Origin: Paraburkholderia ribeironis
GTDB lineage: Bacteria; Pseudomonadota; Gammaproteobacteria; Burkholderiales; Burkholderiaceae
DNA: 64,000 nucleotides
Assembly: GCF_900019265.1 (NCBI RefSeq)
Contig: NZ_CYGX02000047.1
Coordinates: 59,946 to 123,945, forward strand
Direction of reading: 5' to 3'
How positions within the stretch are numbered: the first letter of the stretch is position 1; each line of letters begins with the position of its first letter. The notes below the pieces were generated by a model, which did not search any database, was not told the DNA's origin, and saw nothing but the letters and a program-made list of their open reading frames with translations. Below, in pieces: positions 17,589 through 25,853 of the stretch. Made by a program: the position numbers and the translations under genes.

Positions 17589-18653
17589 ATGATCGAAACC
17601 GACAAACTCGCCGCCGAGCGCATCATCGCGGCCACGCCCGTCTCGCCGAACGAAGAAGCCTTCGAGCGCGCGTTGCGCCCGCGCCAGCTCGACGAATATG
17701 TCGGGCAGGAAAAAGTGCGCGGCCAGTTGGAAATCTTCATCGAGGCCGCCAAGCGCCGTTCCGAATCGCTCGACCACGTGCTGCTGTTCGGCCCGCCGGG
17801 CCTCGGCAAAACCACGCTCGCGCACATCATCGCGCGAGAGATGGGTGTCAATCTGCGGCAGACGTCCGGCCCGGTGCTCGAACGCGCCGGCGACCTCGCC
17901 GCGCTGCTGACCAATCTCGAAGCCAACGATGTGCTCTTCATCGACGAAATCCACCGGCTCTCGCCGGTCGTCGAAGAAATTCTGTACCCGGCGCTGGAGG
18001 ATTATCAGATCGACATCATGATCGGCGAAGGGCCTGCCGCGCGCAGCGTGAAGCTGGACCTGCAACCGTTCACGCTGGTCGGCGCGACCACGCGCGCTGG
18101 CATGCTGACCAATCCGCTGCGCGACCGCTTCGGCATCGTCGCACGGCTCGAGTTTTACAACGCCGAGGAACTGGCGCGCATCGTCACGCGTTCGGCGGCG
18201 CTGCTGAACGCGCAGATTCATCCGGACGGCGCGTTCGAAATCGCCAAACGCGCGCGCGGCACGCCGCGTATCGCGAACCGCCTGCTGCGCCGCGTGCGCG
18301 ACTTCGCCGAGGTGAAAGCGGACGGCAACATCACCGCGCAAGTGGCCGATGCCGCGCTCAGAATGCTCGACGTCGACGGCATCGGCTTCGACCTGATGGA
18401 CCGCAAGCTGCTCGAAGCGATCCTGCACAAGTTCGACGGCGGCCCGGTCGGCGTCGACAACCTGGCGGCGGCTATCGGCGAAGAACGCGACACGATCGAA
18501 GACGTGCTCGAACCGTATCTGATCCAGCAAGGCTTCCTGCAGCGCACGCCGCGCGGCCGCGTCGCCACGCTGCTGACCTATCGGCATTTCGGTTTGGCGG
18601 CGCCGGACTCGTCGAGCACGCTGCCCGGACTGTGGGATTCGGCTGCGAAGTGA
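17589..18653 (+). CDS. ruvB: Holliday junction branch migration ATPase RuvB
   Basis: Hexameric AAA+ motor driving branch migration with RuvA. The 354-residue protein has Walker A GPPGLGKTTLAH, Walker B LFIDEIHRL, the RuvB signature around LRPRQLDEYVGQ, an Arg-finger region GATTRAGMLTNPLRDRFG and a C-terminal winged helix. The start gives the usual MIETDKLAAERII. A TACAAT at 17577-17582 ends six bases before the ATG, so transcription may begin at or near the start codon. Confidence 0.97.
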   Translation: MIETDKLAAERIIAATPVSPNEEAFERALRPRQLDEYVGQEKVRGQLEIFIEAAKRRSESLDHVLLFGPPGLGKTTLAHIIAREMGVNLRQTSGPVLERAGDLAALLTNLEANDVLFIDEIHRLSPVVEEILYPALEDYQIDIMIGEGPAARSVKLDLQPFTLVGATTRAGMLTNPLRDRFGIVARLEFYNAEELARIVTRSAALLNAQIHPDGAFEIAKRARGTPRIANRLLRRVRDFAEVKADGNITAQVADAALRMLDVDGIGFDLMDRKLLEAILHKFDGGPVGVDNLAAAIGEERDTIEDVLEPYLIQQGFLQRTPRGRVATLLTYRHFGLAAPDSSSTLPGLWDSAAK

Positions 18654-18680
18654 CTCGCAGGTAGCGCGAGGCCGATCAGG

Positions 18681-19619
18681 ATGTCCGACCAGACAACGCA
18701 ACCCGATTCATCCCGCAGTCTCCCGCATCGGTTTACGCACAGGCTACGCTCGAAGCTGGCCGCCGGCGTCACGCATCTGACGAGCGGCAGCGGCCCGATG
18801 CTCGACTACTCGTCGCCGCCGGGCGACCCGGGGCTCTTCGGACCGGACTCCATGTGCTGGAAGGTCCACGCCGACTTCACGTCGATGATGACAGGCGGCA
18901 TCAGCGCGCTATTGCTGCAGGCATTGCACCCGCTGGCGCTGGCCGGCGTTTGGGACCATTCGACCTTTCGCACCGATACTCTCGGGCGTCTGCGCCGCAC
19001 AGCGACCTTCGTCGCCGGGACGACATACGGCAACCGGCACGACGCGCTGGCGCTGATCGAGCGCGTCAAGCGCATTCATCTCGGCGTGAGCGGCGTTGCC
19101 CCGGACGGCCGGCTGTATCGTGCGAGCGAAGCCGGGCTGCTGACGTGGGTGCACGTCGCGGAGGTGTCGAGTTTCATGACCGCACACTTGCGCTATGTGA
19201 ATCCGCTGCTGCCCGTTGCCGCGCAGGATCAGTACTTCGCGGAAACGGCGCGCATCGCCGAGATGCTCGGCGCGTCGAACATTCCGCGCTCGCGCGCCGG
19301 GATTGACGCCTATCTGCAGGCCATGCGGCCCGAGTTGGTGGCAAGCGAGCGTACGCGCGAAGTCGTGAGGATTCTGCTGAGCGCGCCTGCTCCGAGCGTG
19401 TTGATGCGGCCCGCCGGCGCGTTGATGCTCAACGCCGGTGTCGATCTTCTGCCGGACTGGGCTCAGGTCATGTTGGGATTGGATCGCTATGCGGCGCTGC
19501 GCCGTGCGCTGACCCGGCCCGGTGTGCGTCTGGTCGCGCCGGTGATCCGCTGGGCGCTGGTGAATGGCGTGTCGAAGCGGGCGCGCCGTCGCGTGGCCGC
19601 CGCACACGAGCAGGACTAA
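18681..19619 (+). CDS. MpaB-type oxygenase (DUF2236 family)
   Basis: A 312-residue protein of the DUF2236 / MpaB / latex-clearing-protein family. Recognisable pieces are the N-terminal LTSGSGPMLDYSSPPGDPGLFGPDSMCWKVHAD, a helix with the conserved LLQALHPLALAGVWDHS histidine motif, and LLTWVHVAEVSSFMTAHL, whose histidine is a likely haem ligand. Family members are haem b-dependent oxygenases; no signal peptide is seen, so it is probably cytoplasmic. It follows ruvB by 27 bases and may be co-transcribed, with no evident link to recombination. Substrate unknown. Confidence 0.82.
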   Translation: MSDQTTQPDSSRSLPHRFTHRLRSKLAAGVTHLTSGSGPMLDYSSPPGDPGLFGPDSMCWKVHADFTSMMTGGISALLLQALHPLALAGVWDHSTFRTDTLGRLRRTATFVAGTTYGNRHDALALIERVKRIHLGVSGVAPDGRLYRASEAGLLTWVHVAEVSSFMTAHLRYVNPLLPVAAQDQYFAETARIAEMLGASNIPRSRAGIDAYLQAMRPELVASERTREVVRILLSAPAPSVLMRPAGALMLNAGVDLLPDWAQVMLGLDRYAALRRALTRPGVRLVAPVIRWALVNGVSKRARRRVAAAHEQD

Positions 19620-19725
19620 CGCGGCGGATTCGATCTACAGGCGCGAGCCGCGCGGCTTGCGTGCGCGACGTGCGGCGCCTGATGCATGTGCGAAGCGTTT
19701 CACCGTGCAGCCCATCGCGCGTCGA

Positions 19726-20397
19726 TCAACGGCCAGGCTCCGGGACTTTTTTGAAGCTGTCGTCGACGCTGGGCGCGTCGAGATGCGCGATGTCCCCCCA
19801 CGACACGATCGTCGCACGGCCACCGTCGTAATCCACCACGTTCACGCTCGTGTTGAACAACGGGTAATCACGCGGAGCGTCGAGCGATAAGCCGCACGCG
19901 AACCGGCGCACACAGTCGAGCACGCCACCATGCGCGACACAGGCGATTCGACCGCCCGGATGCGCGGCCACCAGCGGCTCGATCGCATGCACCACGCGAT
20001 GGTAGAACACGCGCACCGACTCGCCTTCAGGCGGTGCGAAACCTGGGTCGCGAGTTTGCCACTGGGCGTACTCATCGGGAAAGCGCAGCGAGATTTCGTC
20101 GCTGTCATGGCCCTGGAAAGCACCATAGGAGCGTTCGCGCAAACCTTCGCGCAACTGCAGCGGCAGCCCGAGCGCGTCGGCGATCGGCTGGGCGGTTTGC
20201 TGCGCGCGCTGCAGGTCGCTCGAATAGATCGCATCGAGCCGCGCGCCGTGTTTCACCTCGTCGGCGATGCGGCGGGCCAGACGCTGCGCCTGGCGTAGCC
20301 CGGTTGCCGCGAGAGGGATGTCGATGTGACCTTGAATGCGCTTGATGCGGTTCCAGTCGGTCTCGCCGTGCCGGATGAACAGGATCTGCGTAGTCAT
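19726..20397 (-). CDS. Histidine phosphatase family protein (phosphoglycerate mutase-like)
   Basis: A 223-residue member of the histidine phosphatase superfamily. The phosphohistidine motif is LFIRHGETDWN near the N-terminus, with SSDLQRAQQTAQPIA and the second catalytic His in IACVAHGGVLD. Often annotated as cofactor-dependent phosphoglycerate mutase GpmB, but the length and motifs fit broad-specificity phosphatases equally well. Last gene of the tyrS-dtd strand, 199 bases after dtd. Confidence 0.9.
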   Translation of the reverse strand: MTTQILFIRHGETDWNRIKRIQGHIDIPLAATGLRQAQRLARRIADEVKHGARLDAIYSSDLQRAQQTAQPIADALGLPLQLREGLRERSYGAFQGHDSDEISLRFPDEYAQWQTRDPGFAPPEGESVRVFYHRVVHAIEPLVAAHPGGRIACVAHGGVLDCVRRFACGLSLDAPRDYPLFNTSVNVVDYDGGRATIVSWGDIAHLDAPSVDDSFKKVPEPGR

Positions 20398-20596
20398 GAG
20401 ATGAGCGTGGGTGCGATTTGCCGGTTATGCCGAGCCGCTATTGTCGCAAAAACGGCTGACGGGTAGACGTGCGCGCCGTGGCGCGCGCCGGTGGGCAGCG
20501 GTCGAGGTGCGCCCGCGCCGCGCGTGAATCGCTAGTGAACCGCGCTTGAGGGGCGCTTGAGAGCCACCTCAGGGACGCCTCATGCGTCATCGACAC

Positions 20597-21055
20597 TCAG
20601 CCGTTGGTCTGCAGCCAGAACGTGACCGGGCCGTCGTTGACGAGCGACACCTGCATATCCGCGCCGAACTCCCCCGTCTCGACGATCGGATGCTTCGCGC
20701 GCGCTGCCGCGACGAAGTACTCGAACAGGCGCTTGCCTTCGTCCGGCGGCGCGGCCGGCGTGAAGCTCGGACGCAGGCCGCTGTTGGTATCCGCGGCCAG
20801 CGTGAATTGCGACACGAGCAGCAAGCCGCCCGCGCGTCCCGCGCCGTCCAGATTCTGCACGGAGAGGTTCATCTTGCCCGCCGCATCGCTGAACGCCCGA
20901 TAGCCGAGCACCTTGGCGAGCAGCCGATCGGCCGCCGACTCGGTGTCGCCGCGCTCGGCGCACACGAGCGCGAGCAGACCCGCGTCGATCGCGCCGGTCA
21001 CCCGGTCGGCCACGCGCACTTCGGCGCGCCGCACGCGTTGGATCAGCGCGATCAT
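20597..21055 (-). CDS. dtd: D-aminoacyl-tRNA deacylase
   Basis: Editing enzyme that frees tRNAs from D-amino acids and mis-charged glycine. The 152-residue protein has the typical opening MIALIQRVRRAEVRV, the SQFTLAADT active-site motif and the C-terminal GPVTFWLQT that carries the Gly-cisPro-like chirality filter region. It starts seven bases after the tyrS stop, so the two are co-transcribed; DTD is known to act on D-Tyr-tRNA, which suits the pairing. Confidence 0.96.
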   Translation of the reverse strand: MIALIQRVRRAEVRVADRVTGAIDAGLLALVCAERGDTESAADRLLAKVLGYRAFSDAAGKMNLSVQNLDGAGRAGGLLLVSQFTLAADTNSGLRPSFTPAAPPDEGKRLFEYFVAAARAKHPIVETGEFGADMQVSLVNDGPVTFWLQTNG

Positions 21056-21062
21056 CGGGCGA

Positions 21063-22313
21063 TCACGCCGTCAGCGTGACGCGTGCGAAGCGGCGCTTGC
21101 CGACCTGCACCACGTACTCGCCCGCTTCGACCTTCAGGCCCTTGTCGGACACTGTCGTACCGTCGATCTTCACGCCACCCTGCTCGATATTGCGCAGTGC
21201 TTCGCTGGTCGATGGCACGAGGTTGGCCTGCTTCAGCAACTGGCCGATCGCGAGCGGCGCGCCGGCGAGCGTCACTGCCGGAATATCGTCAGGCACGCCG
21301 CCCTTCGCGCGACGGTTGAAGTCTTCGAGCGCGCGCTCCGCATCCGCTTGCGAATGGAAGCGCGCGACGATTTCCTGGCCGAGCATCACCTTGAAATCGC
21401 GCGGATTGCGGCCCGCTCCGGCCTCTTTGATGAAGCCGGCGATCTCGTCCATCGGACGGAACGATAGCAGTTCGAAGTAACGCCACATCAGTTCGTCGGA
21501 GATGCTCATCAGCTTGCCGAACATATCGTTTGGCTTTTCGCTGATGCCGATGTAGTTGTTCTTCGACTTCGACATCTTCTCGACGCCGTCGAGCCCTTCG
21601 AGCAACGGCATCGTCAGGATGCACTGCTGCTCCTGGCCGTACTGTTTCTGCAACTCACGGCCCACCAGCAGGTTGAACTTCTGGTCGGTGCCGCCGAGTT
21701 CGAGGTCGGCATTGAGCGCCACCGAATCGTAGCCCTGCATCAGCGGGTACAGGAACTCGTGGATCGAGATCGGCACGCCGCCCTGGAAACGTTTGGTGAA
21801 ATCCTCGCGCTCCAGAATCCGCGCGACCGTGTAGCGCGACGCGAGCTTGATCATGCCGTCGGCGCCGAGCGGCATCGACCATTCACTGTTGTAGCGGATT
21901 TCGGTCTTGTCGCGGTCGAGCACGAGCGCGGCCTGCTCGAAATAGGTCTTCGCGTTCGACTCGATCTGCTCACGCGTGAGCGGCGGACGGGTCGCGTTCC
22001 GGCCCGACGGATCGCCGATCAGCGACGTGAAATCGCCGATCAGGAAGATCACCGTGTGACCGAGATCCTGCAACTGACGCATCTTGTTCAGCACGACCGT
22101 GTGGCCGATATGGATGTCAGGCGCGGTCGGATCGAGCCCGAGCTTGATGCGCAGCGGCTTGGCCGTAGCCGCGCTCCTCGCGAGCTTTTGCGCGAATTCG
22201 TCTTCGATCAGCAGTTCGTCGACACCGCGCCTGGTGACGGCGAGGGCGTGACGGACTTCGTCGGTGACCGGAAAAACGGCAGCGGGGGTTGGCTTGGTGG
22301 ACTCGGTGCTCAT
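21063..22313 (-). CDS. tyrS: Tyrosyl-tRNA synthetase
   Basis: Class I synthetase of 416 residues. The HIGH motif is in PDIHIGHTVVLNKMRQLQDLGH, KMSKS in GVEKMSKSKNNYIG, and an S4 RNA-binding domain lies at the C-terminus (GGVKIDGTTVSDKGLKVEAGEYVVQVGKRRFARV, read in parts). This is the TyrRZ-like form. The ATG at 22313 gives MSTESTKPTPAAVFPV; the longer in-frame start at 22406 runs into the divergent intergenic region. Confidence 0.97.
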   Translation of the reverse strand: MSTESTKPTPAAVFPVTDEVRHALAVTRRGVDELLIEDEFAQKLARSAATAKPLRIKLGLDPTAPDIHIGHTVVLNKMRQLQDLGHTVIFLIGDFTSLIGDPSGRNATRPPLTREQIESNAKTYFEQAALVLDRDKTEIRYNSEWSMPLGADGMIKLASRYTVARILEREDFTKRFQGGVPISIHEFLYPLMQGYDSVALNADLELGGTDQKFNLLVGRELQKQYGQEQQCILTMPLLEGLDGVEKMSKSKNNYIGISEKPNDMFGKLMSISDELMWRYFELLSFRPMDEIAGFIKEAGAGRNPRDFKVMLGQEIVARFHSQADAERALEDFNRRAKGGVPDDIPAVTLAGAPLAIGQLLKQANLVPSTSEALRNIEQGGVKIDGTTVSDKGLKVEAGEYVVQVGKRRFARVTLTA

Positions 22314-22519
22314 GCTGGAAACGTGAAGTCGCAAAAAAAGGAGATTGTCCCATAGATGCGCGCCGCCGCGCCCACTGACGCAGCCGCGAGCGAGGCAACG
22401 GCGCACGATTTCCGCGCGGCAGGCTATTTCGGGGGCAGCGCGGCTGCTTATTTTCGACCGCGCTTGCGCCGATAATCTGCTACAACGGATCGCAACGAAC
22501 CATCGACAGGAGCAGCAAC

Positions 22520-23650
22520 GTGGCGCAACACCCCGCAGACGGCGTCTACTTCGGATTGATGTCCGGAACCAGCATGGACGGTGTGGACGGCGTGGCCGTC
22601 CGGTTCACTGATGGCCAGCCGCCGGTGGTGCTGGCCGAGGCGTTCGTCGGCTTTTCCGCCGGCGTGCGCGAGGCGCTGTTCGCGCTGCAGCAGCCGGGCG
22701 ACAACGAGATCGAACGCGAAGCGCTGGCCGCCAATGCACTCGCCACACGCTATACGGTGTGCTGCCACGAACTGCTGCTCGGCAGCCGCGTGTCCGCTGC
22801 GGAGGTCCGCGCGATCGGCGTGCACGGCCAGACCGTGCGGCATCGGCCGGAAAAAGGCTATACGCGGCAGATCAACAACCCGGCGCTGCTCGCGGAAATG
22901 CTGCACATCGACGTGGTCGCCGACTTCCGCAGCCGCGACGTCGCGGCCGGCGGCCAGGGTGCGCCACTCGTGCCGGCTTTTCATGCCACGATGTTCGGAG
23001 CGAAAAACGAAACGCGGGTGGTCTGCAATCTCGGTGGCATCAGCAATATCACGATCCTGAACACAACCGGCAGCGTGCGCGGCTTCGATTGCGGCCCCGC
23101 GAACGCGTTGCTCGACGACTGGGTGCAGCGCCATCTCGGCAAGCCATTCGACGAAAACGGCCATTTCGCGGCCGGCGGCCAGGTGGACCGCAGGCTGCTG
23201 AACGCGTTGCTCGACGAGCCGTTTTTCGCGCAGCAGCCGCCGAAGAGCACCGGCCGCGACCTGTTCAATGCCGCGTGGCTCGACGCGAAGCTCGAGCCGT
23301 TCGCCGGGCTTGAACCCGCCGACGTGCAAGCGACGCTGGTCGCGCTGACCGCGGTGACGGTCGCACGCGAAATCGAGCGGCATGCGTCGGACGTGAGAAC
23401 GGTATATGTGTGCGGCGGTGGCGCGCGCAATCCCGAGATCCTGAAAGCGCTGCAGCAGGCGCTCGAAGATAGCGGCGTAAGCGGCGTACCCGTGATGACC
23501 ACCGACGCGCTCGGCGTGCCGCCGAGCCAGGTCGAGCCGCTCGCCTTCGCGTGGCTGGCGATGCGCTGCCTCGCGCGGCTGCCCGGCAATTTGCCGGCCG
23601 TCACCGGCGCGACTGCCGAGCGCGTGCTCGGAGCGATCTATCCGCGCTGA
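22520..23650 (+). CDS. anmK: Anhydro-N-acetylmuramic acid kinase
   Basis: Phosphorylates 1,6-anhydro-MurNAc to MurNAc-6-phosphate during cell-wall recycling. The 376-residue protein opens with the phosphate-binding signature YFGLMSGTSMDGVDGVAV and has GVHGQTVRHRP, NLGGISNITIL and VYVCGGGARNPEIL. GTG start at 22520 with AGGAG upstream. Divergent from tyrS; a shared terminator separates it from erpA. Confidence 0.96.
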   Translation: MAQHPADGVYFGLMSGTSMDGVDGVAVRFTDGQPPVVLAEAFVGFSAGVREALFALQQPGDNEIEREALAANALATRYTVCCHELLLGSRVSAAEVRAIGVHGQTVRHRPEKGYTRQINNPALLAEMLHIDVVADFRSRDVAAGGQGAPLVPAFHATMFGAKNETRVVCNLGGISNITILNTTGSVRGFDCGPANALLDDWVQRHLGKPFDENGHFAAGGQVDRRLLNALLDEPFFAQQPPKSTGRDLFNAAWLDAKLEPFAGLEPADVQATLVALTAVTVAREIERHASDVRTVYVCGGGARNPEILKALQQALEDSGVSGVPVMTTDALGVPPSQVEPLAFAWLAMRCLARLPGNLPAVTGATAERVLGAIYPR

Positions 23651-23692
23651 GCGACGCTCGGCATCCGTTCGCCACCACCCGGCGCGGACAAT

Positions 23693-23720
23693 AAAAAACG
23701 GGGCCGAAACCCCGTTTTTT
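23693..23720. terminator. Bidirectional terminator between anmK and erpA
   Basis: AAAAAACGGGGCC / CCCCGTTTTTT stem with a short loop, A run on one side and T run on the other, between two convergent genes. Confidence 0.92.
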
Positions 23721-23745
23721 ACACAGCCTGTCGGCTAGCCCGGCA

Positions 23746-24111
23746 TCAGACCGAGAACGACGAGCCGCAACCGCAAGTGGTCGTGGCGTTCGGGTTCTTG
23801 ATGACGAACTGCGCGCCGTTGATGTCGTCCTTGTAGTCGATCTCGGCGCCGACCAGATACTGGTAGCTCATCGAATCGATCAGCAGCTGGACGCCGCCCT
23901 TGTTCATCACGGTATCGTCTTCGTTGACGGCTTCGTCGAACGTAAAACCGTACTGAAAGCCCGAGCAGCCGCCGCCCTGCACGAAAACGCGCAGTTTCAG
24001 GTCCGCATTGCCTTCTTCTTCGATCAGTTGCTTGACCTTGTCAGCCGCGGCGTCGGTGAAAACGAAGGGGGCGGGCATCTCGGTCACGGGGGTGTCGGTG
24101 ACTGCGTTCAT
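23746..24111 (-). CDS. erpA: Iron-sulfur cluster insertion protein ErpA
   Basis: A-type carrier that delivers Fe-S clusters to apoproteins. The 121-residue protein carries the three cluster cysteines: one in VQGGGCSGFQYGF and two in the C-terminal TTCGCGSSFSV. Length is typical for ErpA. GGAGAG precedes the ATG at 24111. Convergent with anmK and downstream of the ribosomal operon on the same strand but separated from it by a terminator. Confidence 0.95.
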   Translation of the reverse strand: MNAVTDTPVTEMPAPFVFTDAAADKVKQLIEEEGNADLKLRVFVQGGGCSGFQYGFTFDEAVNEDDTVMNKGGVQLLIDSMSYQYLVGAEIDYKDDINGAQFVIKNPNATTTCGCGSSFSV

Positions 24112-24302
24112 TCGAACTCTCCAAAAAGCTTCTAGCCGCTATTGTAGGGCTGATCTCGATATCGTGCTGAAGCCCACAAAATCAATGGGTTCTTCCCGCA
24201 ATCCGGCGGATGGCGCGATTGCCGCCATCTGCCTGCCTGAGCGGAAAAATCGCCGCTCCGGCGCTGGATCCGTCGTCACCCGCGCGAGCCGCGAAACCAT
24301 GA

Positions 24303-24338
24303 AAAAAGCCGCCTTCGCGTAAGCGTTGGCGGCTTTTG
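24303..24338 (-). terminator. Intrinsic terminator of rplM-rpsI
   Basis: On the minus strand GCCGCCAACGC pairs with GCGAAGGCGGC and is followed by a T run; lies 40 bases after rpsI. Confidence 0.85.
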
Positions 24339-24377
24339 CAGCGGACCGGCCCTGCAGCCGGTTCGCACCCGAAGCGC

Positions 24378-24770
24378 TTAACGCTTCGAGAATTGCTTCC
24401 TGCGACGTGCCTTGTGGAAACCGACCTTCTTACGTTCGACTTCACGAGCGTCACGCGTCACGAAGCCTGCGTTCGACAGCGCCGGCTTCAGCGTTGCGTC
24501 GTAGTCCATCAGCGCGCGGGTGATGCCGTGGCGAACCGCACCGGCTTGACCCGTTTCACCGCCACCCGTCACGTTGACCTTGATGTCGAACGTGACGCCG
24601 TGGTTCGTGAGTTCCAGCGGCTGACGCACGATCATCAGCGACGTTTCGCGCGAGAAGTAGTCGGCGATGGGCTTGCCGTTCACCACGATATCGCCCTTGC
24701 CTGCCTTGATGAACACGCGTGCGACGGCGCTCTTGCGGCGGCCCGTGCCGTAATTCCAGTTACCGATCAT
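24378..24770 (-). CDS. rpsI: 30S ribosomal protein S9
   Basis: A 130-residue small-subunit protein with the opening YGTGRRKSAVARVFIKAGKG, the VTGGGETGQAGAVRHGI segment and the basic C-terminal tail ending RRRKQFSKR that reaches the P-site tRNA. Follows rplM by 11 bases as in most bacteria. Confidence 0.99.
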   Translation of the reverse strand: MIGNWNYGTGRRKSAVARVFIKAGKGDIVVNGKPIADYFSRETSLMIVRQPLELTNHGVTFDIKVNVTGGGETGQAGAVRHGITRALMDYDATLKPALSNAGFVTRDAREVERKKVGFHKARRRKQFSKR

Positions 24771-24781
24771 GTGGGCTCCCC

Positions 24782-25210
24782 TTAGATCTCGAGCGCTTTC
24801 GGCTGTTGTGCCGAATGCGGATGCGTTGCGTCAGCGTAGACCTTCAGCTTCTTGATCATCGCGTAGCCGAGCGGGCCCTTCGGCAGCATGCCCTTGACCG
24901 CTTTCTCGAGCGCGCGGCCCGGGAAGCGTTCCTGCATCTTGCCGAACGTCGTTTCATAGATACCGCCCGGGTAACCCGAATGGCGGTAGTACTTCTTGTC
25001 AGTAACCTTGTTGCCCGTGACCTTCAGCTTGCCTGCGTTGATAACGATGATGAAATCACCGGTGTCGACGTGGGGAGTGAATTCAGGCTTGTGCTTGCCG
25101 CGAAGACGGTGTGCCACTTCGCTGGCGACACGCCCGAGAACCTTATCCGTCGCGTCAATCACGTACCATTCGCGCGTCACCTCATGGGCTTTTGCGGAAA
25201 ACGTCTTCAT
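24782..25210 (-). CDS. rplM: 50S ribosomal protein L13
   Basis: A 142-residue early-assembly large-subunit protein. The family signature spans VLGRVASEVAHRLRGKHK and GDFIIVINAGKLKVTGNK, and the C-terminal LPKGPLGYAMIKKLKVYAD. Transcribed with rpsI from a near-consensus promoter at 25332-25361. The leader of about 115 bases is long; L13 represses its own operon in E. coli, so autoregulation through this leader is possible. Confidence 0.99.
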   Translation of the reverse strand: MKTFSAKAHEVTREWYVIDATDKVLGRVASEVAHRLRGKHKPEFTPHVDTGDFIIVINAGKLKVTGNKVTDKKYYRHSGYPGGIYETTFGKMQERFPGRALEKAVKGMLPKGPLGYAMIKKLKVYADATHPHSAQQPKALEI

Positions 25211-25331
25211 GATCGATCCAAAAAAATTGCTGCGCCCAATGTGTTCTTTCCTGCTTGTAGTGTGCGCATCGAGGCGCGTGCAGGCTCTCCCTAGTTCTTC
25301 CTCCGCGGGCGCGGATACGGAAAAGCCCTGA

Positions 25332-25361
25332 ATTATAAAGGAATTTGCTGTAGCAAGTCAA
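25332..25361 (-). promoter_or_regulatory. Sigma-70 promoter of rplM-rpsI
   Basis: On the minus strand TTGACT (25361-25356) and TATAAT (25337-25332) separated by 18 bases, about 120 bases before the rplM start. Confidence 0.85.
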
Positions 25362-25433
25362 AATGTGCGGGAGTTCAGCGCAACCGCCCCGTCGATTTGG
25401 CCAGCGCAGAGCGCCAATTGCACCTTGCGGACG

Positions 25434-25463
25434 AAAAAAAACCCGAACGAGCGGTTCGGGTTT
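25434..25463 (-). terminator. Intrinsic terminator of the candidate small RNA
   Basis: AAACCCGAAC/GTTCGGGTTT, a perfect 10-bp stem with a 5-base loop, followed on the minus strand by eight T. No annotated gene ends here on either strand, which is what marks the small RNA unit. Confidence 0.92.
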
Positions 25464-25522
25464 AATCCACCAAAGGAGGAGGTGGAGGAGACAGCGGAGG
25501 TTGCAGAACTGCTGCAACCGAT
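25434..25522 (-). ncRNA. Candidate small RNA with an anti-Shine-Dalgarno loop
   Basis: An orphan transcription unit between rplM and osmC. A promoter (TTGCGT, 17-base gap, TATAAT) predicts a start near 25522. The RNA of about 89 nt would fold into three hairpins: a perfect 8-bp stem with a 5-base loop (25519-25499), a 5-bp CCACC/GGTGG stem whose nine-base loop reads UCCUCCUUU (25485-25467), and a 10-bp terminator stem (25463-25439) followed by eight U. The loop is complementary to AAAGGAGGA and matches the anti-Shine-Dalgarno of 16S rRNA. The linker between the first two hairpins is also C/U-rich. No recognisable protein is encoded. C-rich sRNAs that mask ribosome sites are known in other bacteria; a role here is inference. 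Confidence 0.72.
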
Positions 25523-25528
25523 GAAGCG

Positions 25529-25557
25529 ATTATATGAGCCGCCCTTGTGCGACGCAA
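25529..25557 (-). promoter_or_regulatory. Promoter of the candidate small RNA
   Basis: On the minus strand TTGCGT (25557-25552) and a perfect TATAAT (25534-25529) with the ideal 17-base spacing. Confidence 0.8.
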
Positions 25558-25853
25558 GAACATTTGCATTGCGAAATTCATTTTCATAATGCGATATAAA
25601 GATGCTGACATTCGCAACCCGAAAATTCCCTTTGATATCAACCACTGATGCCTGAACACCGGGTGTCCGCGCAGTTCTATCTAGAGTAAAACCCCTAACT
25701 CGTTCAGGGCATTCCCGAATCGCGCGAAACATGCCGCACTGCAACACATGAGCGGCTATCCGGCATAATTTCCGGCGAAGGTCACCCCGGGCGGATCCGC
25801 AGATGCCGGGCTACAATGCCGTCTCGATATAGCGAAGCGCGGTGGAGCACAGC

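Noticed and set aside
25182..25517. Minus-strand open frame over the rplM leader
   Set aside because: It spans the sRNA terminator and the rplM promoter, has no ribosome site and no recognisable protein.
25462..25587. 41-codon minus-strand reading frame ending in a proline run right before a terminator, like an attenuation leader peptide
   Set aside because: The near-consensus promoter lies inside this frame, so the expected transcript starts after its start codon; there is no ribosome site, and the proline codons are better explained as the C-rich loop and linker of a small RNA.
25365..25589. Plus-strand open frame across the small RNA
   Set aside because: No ribosome site; composition follows the repeats and hairpins of the RNA on the other strand.
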